Of a stretch of 33,646 nt of DNA, positions 15,316 to 22,792 are shown piece by piece. The translations under genes were made by a program, and so were the position numbers. The notes beneath the pieces are model-generated. The model worked only from the letters and a program-made list of their open reading frames with translations. It had not been told where the DNA came from and made no database searches. This DNA comes from Bacteroidales bacterium (GTDB lineage: Bacteria; Bacteroidota; Bacteroidia; Bacteroidales; UBA932): contig JAFYXO010000013.1 of assembly GCA_017546125.1 (NCBI GenBank), forward strand, positions 1 through 33,646, read 5' to 3'. Each line of letters starts with the position of its first letter. Positions within the stretch are counted from its first letter, which is position 1.

Positions 15316-15909
15316 ATGTCTTATATTGAGCTCCTTTTGTTAGGCATAAGCCTCTGTTTTGATACATTTGCTGTATCCTTGACCGGGGGTATATGTATGG
15401 GTATCAAGCTCAATATTTGGCAGACATTAAAAATAATTTTGACATTTGCCCTGTTTCAGATGGGACTGACCATGGTTGGTTGGCTCCTTGGAACAGGGTT
15501 TTATGTATATATTGAGAGGATTGATCATTGGATTGCCTTCGGCCTTCTGATTTATATAGGTGGAGGTATGCTTTTGGAGGGATTCAGAGGAAAAGAGGAG
15601 TCGGAGTGTCAGGAGTGCGGCAAATCGAAGACCAATCTGCTCAATCCCAAAACACTCTGTGTGTTGGCTGTCGCTACCAGTATCGATGCATTGGCAGTGG
15701 GTATTTCTTTGGCGATGGTTTCTCTCTCATTGCTTAAATTGGTTACGGGTATGACCTCCATATTTCTCTTTACAGCTCTTGCTTCTTATATCGGGCTGAA
15801 TGGGGGCAGGGCAATGGGTGACAGGCTTGGAAGCAAGCCGGAATTGGCTGGTGGGTTGATTTTAGTGGCTATAGGTGTTAAAATTCTCCTTGAACATCTT
15901 GTTTTTTAA
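15316..15909 (+). CDS. mntP: Manganese efflux pump MntP family
   Basis: This 197-residue protein has six membrane helices in two homologous halves. The repeated Asp motifs FDTFAVSLTGG (N-terminal half) and ATSIDALAVGIS (C-terminal half) are the metal-coordinating signatures of MntP, which exports Mn2+. A cytoplasmic loop with two cysteines (ECQECGKSK) joins the halves. It starts 11 bases after the symporter and ends the operon. No Mn riboswitch is seen upstream. Confidence 0.9.
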   Translation: MSYIELLLLGISLCFDTFAVSLTGGICMGIKLNIWQTLKIILTFALFQMGLTMVGWLLGTGFYVYIERIDHWIAFGLLIYIGGGMLLEGFRGKEESECQECGKSKTNLLNPKTLCVLAVATSIDALAVGISLAMVSLSLLKLVTGMTSIFLFTALASYIGLNGGRAMGDRLGSKPELAGGLILVAIGVKILLEHLVF

Positions 15910-15927
15910 ATAAAAACACTACTTTTG
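15899..15927 (+). promoter_or_regulatory. Promoter of corA
   Basis: TTG at 15899-15901, an 18-base spacer and TACTTTTG at 15920-15927 fit the Bacteroidota consensus. It overlaps the mntP stop codon. Transcription starting near 15934 would give corA a leader of about 200 nt. Confidence 0.6.
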
Positions 15928-15949
15928 TAAGTTGTAATTTTAAAGTTTA

Positions 15950-16132
15950 ATAAAATGGACGATTATGGTTCGAGTTGCTTTTGTTATAAGTACGCTTCAG
16001 AGTGTATGGGCGAGCCCTCTTGCGTCCATTGTTTCCCATTTTGATCCGTACAAGTTCCGAGTCCGATGGTAATTGCTTTCACCGCCTATGGTGCGTAAAC
16101 AGTAAATTACCAACATTCTTAACTCGGAAACT
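15950..16132 (+). promoter_or_regulatory. Structured corA leader, candidate riboswitch
   Basis: The leader contains two long-range helices without a coding frame. Domain 1 is closed by AATGGACG (15954-15961) with CGTCCATT (16023-16030) and includes a TACGCT/AGTGTA hairpin and a GGGC-type hairpin. Domain 2 is closed by TTCCGAGT (16055-16062) with ACTCGGAA (16122-16129). Nested in it are TGGTAATT (16067-16074) with AATTACCA (16105-16112) and an inner CACC/GGTG hairpin. The last helix ends 3 bases before the corA ATG, so it could mask ribosome access. It does not match the M-box or Mn riboswitch consensus as I know them. A metal-responsive role is inferred from the gene. Confidence 0.6.
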
Positions 16133-17080
16133 ATGATTCAAATTTTTTATAAAGAAGACAGACGTATAGTCCCTTCAGAAGATATTACACTTTTGAAGGA
16201 GCTTGGCTTTGATGATGTCCTATGGATAGATCTATATTCACCTACAGGTGATGAGAAGAGGGAAGTGGAGGAGTTCCTTGAGACAACACTCCAATCAAGG
16301 GCCCAAGCAGAGGAGATCGAGTCATCTTCACGCTATTCAGAGACCGAGACCTCGATCTTTGTAAATACCAACTTCCTTATTCCAGGTCCGGATGATTACT
16401 CTATGGAGGCTATTTCATTTATCCTCTGTGAGGGTATTCTCGTATCAATAAGGCAGGCAAATTTGAGGACATTTGTAGATATCCAGAGAAAGATACAGGT
16501 CCACAGCAAATTGTACCCTACAGGTTATCACGTTTTTGTCGGTATTTTGGAGAATCGTATCGACTTGGATGCGGATATGATCGAGTTGATGGCTAAAGAG
16601 CTTGATACATACAGCAAGAAAGCAAGTACCGGTAGAGATGTAAATGAGGATTTCCTTTTGGATATCAATCAGTTGCAAGATAATACCATGTTGGTTCGTG
16701 AGAATATTGTCGATAAGCAGAGGATGATTTCAGCTATCCTTAAGAGCGACAAGTTCCCTCGAGATGTCTATACCAAGCTTGGTGTAATCAATAAGGATAT
16801 CGGATCTTTGATCAACCATACAAATTTCAGTTTTGAGCGTTTGGACTACTTGCTTAATACTGTTGTCGGTTTGATTAACTTGGAGCAGAACAGGATTATG
16901 AAGGTCTTCACCCTTGTGTCGCTGTTGTTGATGCCTCCAACTCTTATAGCATCCATATATGGTATGAATATCAAGCTTCCATTTATGGAGAGTAACAGTG
17001 CATTCCTTATTTTGATAGGGATTATGCTGGTGTCAATCGTGATTACACTGGTAGTATTCAAGAAAAGAAAAATGTTATAA
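16133..17080 (+). CDS. corA: CorA-type magnesium/divalent cation channel
   Basis: This 315-residue protein has a large cytoplasmic alpha/beta and coiled-helix domain (residues 1-250) followed by two C-terminal membrane helices. The invariant selectivity-filter motif YGMNI (GMN at 277-279) ends the first helix, and the protein ends in the basic tail KKRKML. These identify a CorA pentameric Mg2+ channel, although some relatives carry Co2+, Ni2+ or Zn2+. The gene has its own promoter and a long structured leader. ahcY starts 3 bases after its stop codon. Confidence 0.93.
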   Translation: MIQIFYKEDRRIVPSEDITLLKELGFDDVLWIDLYSPTGDEKREVEEFLETTLQSRAQAEEIESSSRYSETETSIFVNTNFLIPGPDDYSMEAISFILCEGILVSIRQANLRTFVDIQRKIQVHSKLYPTGYHVFVGILENRIDLDADMIELMAKELDTYSKKASTGRDVNEDFLLDINQLQDNTMLVRENIVDKQRMISAILKSDKFPRDVYTKLGVINKDIGSLINHTNFSFERLDYLLNTVVGLINLEQNRIMKVFTLVSLLLMPPTLIASIYGMNIKLPFMESNSAFLILIGIMLVSIVITLVVFKKRKML

Positions 17081-17083
17081 TAT

Positions 17084-18334
17084 ATGGCTTCAGAAATTAG
17101 AGATTTATCGCTTTGGGAGAGTGGAAAGCGTAAGATAGATTGGGTTAAAGCAAATATGCCCCTTTTGAGGAGCATTGAGAAAGAGTTTACCGAGACCAAG
17201 CCTTTTCAGGGTTTGAAAGTGACTTTGTCAATTCACTTGGAGGCTAAAACTGCCTATTTGTGTAAAGTGATGGCTGCCGGTGGTGCTGAGATGTATGTGA
17301 CCGGAAGTAATCCGCTATCTACACAAGATGATGTGGCTGCAGCTTTGGTGCATGATGGCCTGAATGTATGTGCATGGCATGACTGTACCCCTGAGGAGTA
17401 CCACAGACACCTCTCAATGGTTTTGGAGGTGGGCCCGAATCTGATCATTGATGATGGTGGAGATTTGGTCCATATGCTTCATACAGAGTTCCCTCATCTG
17501 ATCCCTAATGTTATAGGTGGATGTGAGGAGACCACTACAGGTATCATGAGGCTTTTGGCTATGGATAAAGAGTGTGAGCTTCAATTCCCTATGATGTTGG
17601 TAAACAACGCAAAATGCAAGTATCTCTTCGATAACAGATATGGTACAGGCCAGTCTGTATGGACCGGTATCAACAGAACCACAAATCTTATTGTGGCAGG
17701 CAAGACTGTCGTTGTAGCCGGCTATGGCTGGTGTGGTAAGGGTGTGGCGATGAGAGCTAAAGGTTTGGGTGCATCTGTGATTGTTACAGAGGTGGATCCT
17801 GTTAAAGCTATAGAGGCCGTTATGGATGGCTTCAAGGTGATGACAATGGATCAGGCTGCACCTCATGGTGATTTCTTTGTGACCGTTACAGGCTGCTCAG
17901 ATGTGATAGTGGAGAGACATTTCAAGGAGATGAAGGATGGTGCCATCTGCTGCAATGCAGGTCACTTCGACTGTGAAGTGGATGTGGCAACTTTGAAACA
18001 GATAGCTGTGGAGAGCAAGCTTGCACGTGAAAATATCATGGGTTACAAACTTGAAGGTGGAAATTGGGTATATATTATTGCAGAGGGGCGTCTGGTAAAT
18101 CTTGCTTCAGGTGATGGTCACCCTGCTGAAATTATGGATATGAGTTTTGCCATTCAGGCACTGAGTGCCCAATACGTAGCCAACTATTTTAAAGATAGTA
18201 AGGGAGTCTTGGTTCAAATGGCCTTTGAGATACCTCAGGAGATAGATCAGAAAGTCGCTATGATGAAGCTGGAGAGCTGGGGATACTCAATCGACAGGCT
18301 GACGGATAGTCAGAAATCATATTTGGGATTATAA
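17084..18334 (+). CDS. ahcY: Adenosylhomocysteinase, short archaeal-type
   Basis: AhcY reversibly hydrolyses S-adenosylhomocysteine to adenosine and homocysteine with bound NAD. Substrate-site motifs are SIHLEAKTAYL, TGSNPLSTQDDVAAAL, IDDGGDL, EETTTG and KYLFDNRYGTGQS. The Rossmann motif is GYGWCGKG, and AGHFD carries the active-site His. At 416 residues it lacks the roughly 40-residue insertion and the C-terminal Lys/Tyr NAD-binding tail of the long bacterial and eukaryotic form. Wording such as HLEAKTAYL and NPLSTQDD is that of archaeal and Thermotoga-type enzymes. Some of those prefer S-inosylhomocysteine, so substrate is not settled. Confidence 0.93.
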   Translation: MASEIRDLSLWESGKRKIDWVKANMPLLRSIEKEFTETKPFQGLKVTLSIHLEAKTAYLCKVMAAGGAEMYVTGSNPLSTQDDVAAALVHDGLNVCAWHDCTPEEYHRHLSMVLEVGPNLIIDDGGDLVHMLHTEFPHLIPNVIGGCEETTTGIMRLLAMDKECELQFPMMLVNNAKCKYLFDNRYGTGQSVWTGINRTTNLIVAGKTVVVAGYGWCGKGVAMRAKGLGASVIVTEVDPVKAIEAVMDGFKVMTMDQAAPHGDFFVTVTGCSDVIVERHFKEMKDGAICCNAGHFDCEVDVATLKQIAVESKLARENIMGYKLEGGNWVYIIAEGRLVNLASGDGHPAEIMDMSFAIQALSAQYVANYFKDSKGVLVQMAFEIPQEIDQKVAMMKLESWGYSIDRLTDSQKSYLGL

Positions 18335-18336
18335 TA

Positions 18337-18372
18337 AAAATGGGTGGCAAATATATTTGACACCCATTTTTT
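18337..18372 (+). terminator. Bidirectional terminator after ahcY
   Basis: AAAATGGGTG (18337-18346) pairs with CACCCATTTT (18361-18370), with further pairing in the loop (CAAAT/ATTTG). T runs follow in both directions (TTTTTT on plus; TTTTTATT on minus), so it can end ahcY mRNA and also a minus-strand transcript. Confidence 0.88.
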
Positions 18373-18397
18373 ACCTAAAATTATGACCTGTGTGATA

Positions 18398-18405
18398 TAC
18401 GTTTG
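18398..18405 (+). promoter_or_regulatory. Possible -7 element of the peptide transporter gene
   Basis: TACGTTTG fits TAnnTTTG on the plus strand. It faces the minus-strand -7 element across 5 bases. No clear -33 TTG is seen. If used, the transporter mRNA has a leader of about 130 bases, which contains a TATGGC/GCCATA hairpin. Confidence 0.35.
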
Positions 18406-18539
18406 TGATGCAAAGGTAAGAACATTTTTTATAATTACAAGAGTTCTATCTCTCTCTGATATTGGGAATTAGTGTATTTTATGGCCAATAGTGCCATAGA
18501 TGTATTTCTAGGGGGGATAATGACTCAAAAAATTTTTTT

Positions 18540-19868
18540 ATGATGAATAAAAATAATTCAAACAAGTTCCCTAAAACATTTTGGGTGGCGGTAATTATGG
18601 AGTTTTTTGAAAGGGGCTCCTACTATGGTATGATGTCGGTTTTGTCTGTTTTTTTAGTGCTCAGTGGTGCTGATGGCGGTCTGGGTTTTTCAAAAGAGCA
18701 GGCAGGCAGTATTCTTGGAACAATACCTCCACTTTTGTATTTTCTTCCAATTATAGCCGGTGCTGTTGCAGACAGGTACGGATATAGGAAAATACTCTAT
18801 TTTGCATTCAGCTGTATGGTGATAGGGTATGGTCTGACCGGTCTGTTTTCAGGGAGCGGTTTTGATGGTATGGAGTCAAGGTATTTTGTGGTGTTTGCAT
18901 CCCTTCTTATTATGGCTGTAGGTGCAGGATTCTTCAAGCCTGTCATTGCGGGAACCATTGCCAGAAGTACAAATGAGTCCAATTCAGGCCTGGGGTTCGG
19001 TATTTTCTATTGGTCAATCAATCTGGGAGCATTCCTCTTCCCTTTGATTCTTATCCCTATACTGAAATCATACTCATATAGCTATATATTCTTCCTCTCA
19101 GCTGGAATTGGTGTGATCCTGTTGCTGATCAACACACTCTTCTACAAGGAGCCAAAGGTTGAGGGTGATTCTCAGGTGGAGAAAAAGGGTGGCAAACCTA
19201 TAGGACAGGTCTTTGCAGAGATGCTCCTTGTGGTCAAGGACTGGAGATTTCTGCTGATGGTGATACTTTACTCTGTCTTCTGGATCCTTTATTTCCAGAT
19301 GTATGGCACTGTCTTATGGTATGTGGACGAACATATGGATATGACCCCTATAAACAATGCTGTAAACAGCTTCTTGGGTCTGTTTGTGGAGAATCCATCA
19401 TGGTTTTTTGATGTAGAGCACGTGACAGTGGTCAATGCAGGTGTGATTATTCTGCTGCAGCTGTTTGTTTCCAAGATAGTGCAAAAGGCTCCGGCATTGC
19501 CAACTATGATTGTGGGTATAGGTTTCGGTACTTTGGGTATGGCCATTTTGGCGTTGTCAAATTCACCATGGCTCTTTATCGTCGGTATCATGACCTTCAC
19601 CCTCGGAGAGATGACTGCACACCCCAAGTATAACTCATATATCGGAATGATTGCCCCAGCGGACAAAAAGGCTTTGTATATGGGATATTCGTTCCTTTAT
19701 GGTGTGATAGGTAGCAGTATCGGTGGATTCGTAGGGGCTGCCTTGTATGTGAAATATGTGGAGGAGATGGCCAATCCGTCAGCTTTTTATCTGATTTTTG
19801 CGGCACTTGGAGTATTCAGTATGATTGCACTCATTTTGTACAATAAGTTTATTGCACCCAAAAAGTAA
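18540..19868 (+). CDS. POT-family proton-dependent peptide transporter (MFS)
   Basis: This 442-residue protein has about 12 membrane helices. The first helix carries VIMEFFERGSYYGM, matching the E-x-x-E-R-F/x-x-Y-G motif of proton-coupled oligopeptide transporters. VADRYGYRK is the MFS loop 2-3 signature. VGAGFFKPVIAGTIA matches the second POT signature. It likely imports di- and tripeptides, which fits an amino-acid-fermenting lifestyle (inferred). ATG codons at 18540 and 18543 are both possible starts. Confidence 0.87.
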   Translation: MMNKNNSNKFPKTFWVAVIMEFFERGSYYGMMSVLSVFLVLSGADGGLGFSKEQAGSILGTIPPLLYFLPIIAGAVADRYGYRKILYFAFSCMVIGYGLTGLFSGSGFDGMESRYFVVFASLLIMAVGAGFFKPVIAGTIARSTNESNSGLGFGIFYWSINLGAFLFPLILIPILKSYSYSYIFFLSAGIGVILLLINTLFYKEPKVEGDSQVEKKGGKPIGQVFAEMLLVVKDWRFLLMVILYSVFWILYFQMYGTVLWYVDEHMDMTPINNAVNSFLGLFVENPSWFFDVEHVTVVNAGVIILLQLFVSKIVQKAPALPTMIVGIGFGTLGMAILALSNSPWLFIVGIMTFTLGEMTAHPKYNSYIGMIAPADKKALYMGYSFLYGVIGSSIGGFVGAALYVKYVEEMANPSAFYLIFAALGVFSMIALILYNKFIAPKK

Positions 19869-19883
19869 TTTGGTGTGAATATA

Positions 19884-19915
19884 TTTGGAAAACAGTCAAA
19901 TAGTTTCTATTTTTG
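19884..19915 (+). promoter_or_regulatory. Bacteroidota-type promoter of rpsA
   Basis: TTTG at 19884-19887, a 20-base spacer and TATTTTTG at 19908-19915 are close to consensus. Transcription from about 19922 gives a 58-base, A/T-rich leader ending TTATTAATT before the ATG. Confidence 0.78.
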
Positions 19916-19979
19916 CGCGCTTTCCGAAAGGAAATTATAAATAATGTCTAACTACTTGTTGATAAACTAATTATTAATT

Positions 19980-21839
19980 ATGACAACTGAAAACATTCAA
20001 AACCAAGTTGAGGCAACAGCTCAAGCAGTTGAATCAACTCCAGCAGTCGAGGTAAAAACTCGCAAAAGCAATGCTTCTGTTCCAGTAGACCAATTTGACT
20101 GGGATAGTTTCGAAAAAGATGCAATTTATGACTTGGACAAATCTCAAATTGAAGAGAGCTACAACCAAACCCTTTCTAAAGTCGTTGAAAACGAAGTTGT
20201 AGAAGGTGTGGTAATGGCTGTTAACAAAAGAGAGGTTCTTGTTAATATCGGATATAAGAGTGAAGGTGTTATCAACATCGGCGAATTCCGCTACAATCCT
20301 GATATCAAAGTTGGTGATAAAGTGGAAGTTTATGTTGAAACTACTGAAGACAAAAAAGGTCAGCTTATCCTTTCTCACAGAAAAGCTCACTCACTTCGTT
20401 CATGGGATATGGTTAACGAAGCATTTGAGAAAGATGAAATCGTTAAGGGTTATGTTAAATGCCGCACTAAAGGTGGTATGATCGTTGACGTATTTGGTAT
20501 CGAGGCATTCTTGCCAGGTTCTCAAATCGACGTTAAACCTATCAGAGACTACGATGTATACGTTAACAAAACTATGGACTTCAAGATCGTTAAGATCAAC
20601 CATGAGTTCCGTAATGTTGTTGTTTCTCACAAAGCTCTTATTGAGGCTGAAATCGAGGCTCAAAAAGCTGATATCATCGGTAAACTTGAGAAAGGTCAAG
20701 TTCTTGAGGGTACAGTTAAGAACATCACTTCATACGGTGTATTCGTTGACCTTGGCGGTGTAGACGGTCTTATCCACATCACTGACCTATCATGGGGTAG
20801 AATCAACCACCCTGAAGAGGTAGTTGCTCTTGATCAGAAGATCAATGTAGTTATCCTTGATTTCGATGATACTAAGAAACGTATCGCTCTAGGTCTTAAA
20901 CAACTTAACGCTCACCCTTGGGAGGCTCTTGATGAGAACCTAAAAACTGGTGATGTAGTTAAAGGTAAAGTAGTTGTTCTTGCTGATTACGGTGCATTCA
21001 TTGAGATCCAACCAGGTGTTGAAGGTCTTATCCACGTATCAGAAATGTCATGGTCACTTCACCTACGCAGCGCACAAGACTTCTTGAAAGTTGGTGACGA
21101 GGTTGAGGCTGTAGTTCTTACTCTTGACAGAGAAGAGAGAAAAATGTCTCTTGGTATCAAACAACTTAAAGAGGATCCATGGGCAAACATCCAAAACAAA
21201 TATCCAGTAAACTATAAACACACTGCAACTGTACGTAACTTCACCAACTTCGGTGTATTCGTAGAGCTTGAAGAGGGTGTTGATGGTCTAGTACACATCA
21301 GCGATCTTTCTTGGACTAAGAAAATCAAACATCCATCAGAGTTCACTTCAATCGGTGACACCCTTGAGGTTCTAGTTCTTGAAGTAGATCAAGAGAACCG
21401 TCGTCTAAGCCTAGGTCACAAACAACTTGAGGAGAATCCTTGGGATGTATTTGAGACAGTATTCACCCTTGGTTCTATCCACGAAGGTACTATCGTTAAC
21501 TTCGTTGACAAAGGTGCTACTATCGCTCTTCCTTACGGTATCGAAGGTTTCGTAACCCTTAAGAACCTTGCTAAACAAGATGGTTCAAACGCTGTAGCTG
21601 ACGAGAAATTGAACTTCAAAGTTGTTGAGTTCAACAAATCTAACAAGAAGATCGTTCTTTCACACACCAAAACTTGGGAAGAGCCTAAGAAAGAAGAGGT
21701 GAAAGAGAAAAATACTGAAGCTGACAGCACTCAAAAAGCTGTTAAGAAACTAAAAGCTAACTTGGAAAAAACTACCCTTGGTGACATCTCTGAGCTAGCT
21801 GATCTTAAGAGCAAAATGGAAGAGGCTTCTAGAAAATAA
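19980..21839 (+). CDS. rpsA: 30S ribosomal protein S1
   Basis: This 619-residue protein has six S1 (OB-fold) RNA-binding repeats. The clearest are repeats 3-5, each with a GVFVDL or GAFIEI-like strand and a GLIHITDLSW, GLIHVSEMSW or GLVHISDLSW motif. An acidic N-terminal extension of about 65 residues and a Lys/Glu-rich C-terminal tail (from about 560) flank them, as in Bacteroidota S1. S1 helps mRNA bind the 30S subunit, which matters in a phylum with weak Shine-Dalgarno use. Codon use is markedly biased to CTT, GGT and AAA compared with neighbours, consistent with high expression. Confidence 0.96.
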   Translation: MTTENIQNQVEATAQAVESTPAVEVKTRKSNASVPVDQFDWDSFEKDAIYDLDKSQIEESYNQTLSKVVENEVVEGVVMAVNKREVLVNIGYKSEGVINIGEFRYNPDIKVGDKVEVYVETTEDKKGQLILSHRKAHSLRSWDMVNEAFEKDEIVKGYVKCRTKGGMIVDVFGIEAFLPGSQIDVKPIRDYDVYVNKTMDFKIVKINHEFRNVVVSHKALIEAEIEAQKADIIGKLEKGQVLEGTVKNITSYGVFVDLGGVDGLIHITDLSWGRINHPEEVVALDQKINVVILDFDDTKKRIALGLKQLNAHPWEALDENLKTGDVVKGKVVVLADYGAFIEIQPGVEGLIHVSEMSWSLHLRSAQDFLKVGDEVEAVVLTLDREERKMSLGIKQLKEDPWANIQNKYPVNYKHTATVRNFTNFGVFVELEEGVDGLVHISDLSWTKKIKHPSEFTSIGDTLEVLVLEVDQENRRLSLGHKQLEENPWDVFETVFTLGSIHEGTIVNFVDKGATIALPYGIEGFVTLKNLAKQDGSNAVADEKLNFKVVEFNKSNKKIVLSHTKTWEEPKKEEVKEKNTEADSTQKAVKKLKANLEKTTLGDISELADLKSKMEEASRK

Positions 21840-21841
21840 GG

Positions 21842-22789
21842 ATGGAATTTAACCTCACTACTTTAGGAACGGCTTCGGCCTTACCTACAAATAGTAGATA
21901 TCCAAGCGCTCACGTATTGAACATACGTGGGCGTTTGTTCCTTATAGATTGTGGCGAAGGGGCTCAAATGCTCCTTTACCGTAATGGCTTCTCAATACTC
22001 AAGCTTGACAACATATTTATATCCCATATGCATGGGGACCATTGTTTTGGCCTTTTAGGACTCCTCTCCTCAATGGGGATGAAAGGGAGAACAGCAAAGC
22101 TTACTATACATGCCCCTGCAGAGTTTGGCGATATGTTGAGTTTTTTTATCCGTAATTTTGAGGGAGACGCCATCAAATATGAGATTGTCCACAATGTGCT
22201 CGATTCATCCCTTAAGCAGGGTGAGACGCAGAAAATTTTTGAATCAAGGAATATTGAAACGTTTGCATTTCCTTTGAATCACAGGGTTCCCACATTTGGT
22301 TTCCTGTTCAGAGAGAAGTATCCACCTTTGAATGTGAAAAGGGAGATGATAGGGGAGTATAATTTGTCCTTGAAGGAGATTGCGACACTTAAAAGGGGGG
22401 AAGATGTGTTGAGGGGGGATAATGGTGTGATTCTTGCAGCTAAAGATTTTACATATACACCGTTTGAACCCAGATCATTTGCTTATTGCAGTGATACTGC
22501 CCCATTTAAGGAGTTGGCCAATGTAGTGAAAGGTGTTGATCTTTTGTATCACGAGGCTACATTTGCTTACGATTTGAAAGAGATGGCCAAATCGACATTT
22601 CACTCCACTGCCACAGATGCAGCAGTGGTGGCCAGGGAGGCGGGGGTCAAACAATTGGTATTAGGACATTTTTCATCCAGATATTCATCTGTGGATCACC
22701 TGAAGGATGAGGCATCGTCAATATTCCCAAATACGGTGTTGGCATCAAGGGGTGAGCGTTTTGATGTGGAACTGGTAAAATACAGGTAG
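21842..22789 (+). CDS. rnz: Ribonuclease Z
   Basis: This 315-residue metallo-beta-lactamase-fold endonuclease matures tRNA 3' ends. It has the zinc motif SHMHGDH (His62, His64, Asp66, His67) preceded by IDCGEGAQ, the FPLNHRVPTFGF segment around residue 145-156, CSDTAPF with a metal-bridging Asp, the HEATF motif and GHFSSRY with the last ligand His. The start is 2 bases after the rpsA stop codon, so it is likely in the same transcript. Confidence 0.95.
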   Translation: MEFNLTTLGTASALPTNSRYPSAHVLNIRGRLFLIDCGEGAQMLLYRNGFSILKLDNIFISHMHGDHCFGLLGLLSSMGMKGRTAKLTIHAPAEFGDMLSFFIRNFEGDAIKYEIVHNVLDSSLKQGETQKIFESRNIETFAFPLNHRVPTFGFLFREKYPPLNVKREMIGEYNLSLKEIATLKRGEDVLRGDNGVILAAKDFTYTPFEPRSFAYCSDTAPFKELANVVKGVDLLYHEATFAYDLKEMAKSTFHSTATDAAVVAREAGVKQLVLGHFSSRYSSVDHLKDEASSIFPNTVLASRGERFDVELVKYR

Positions 22790-22792
22790 CGT

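Larger units (their letters stand above)
18333..18405 (-). ncRNA. Candidate small RNA opposite the ahcY 3' region
   Basis: A near-perfect minus-strand promoter (TTG as CAA at 18438-18440, 19-base spacer, TACCTTTG as CAAAGGTA at 18411-18418) points leftward into the bidirectional terminator. The predicted transcript is about 70 nt and ends at the T run beside the ahcY stop codon. There is no open frame of note on that strand. Expression is inferred only from promoter and terminator. Confidence 0.45.

Noticed and set aside
15928-16132. M-box, yybP-ykoY or cobalamin riboswitch
   Set aside because: None of the conserved cores of those classes that I know is present in the corA leader; only unassigned helices are seen.
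20034-20699. Minus-strand open frames inside rpsA
   Set aside because: They are shadows created by the strong codon bias of rpsA.
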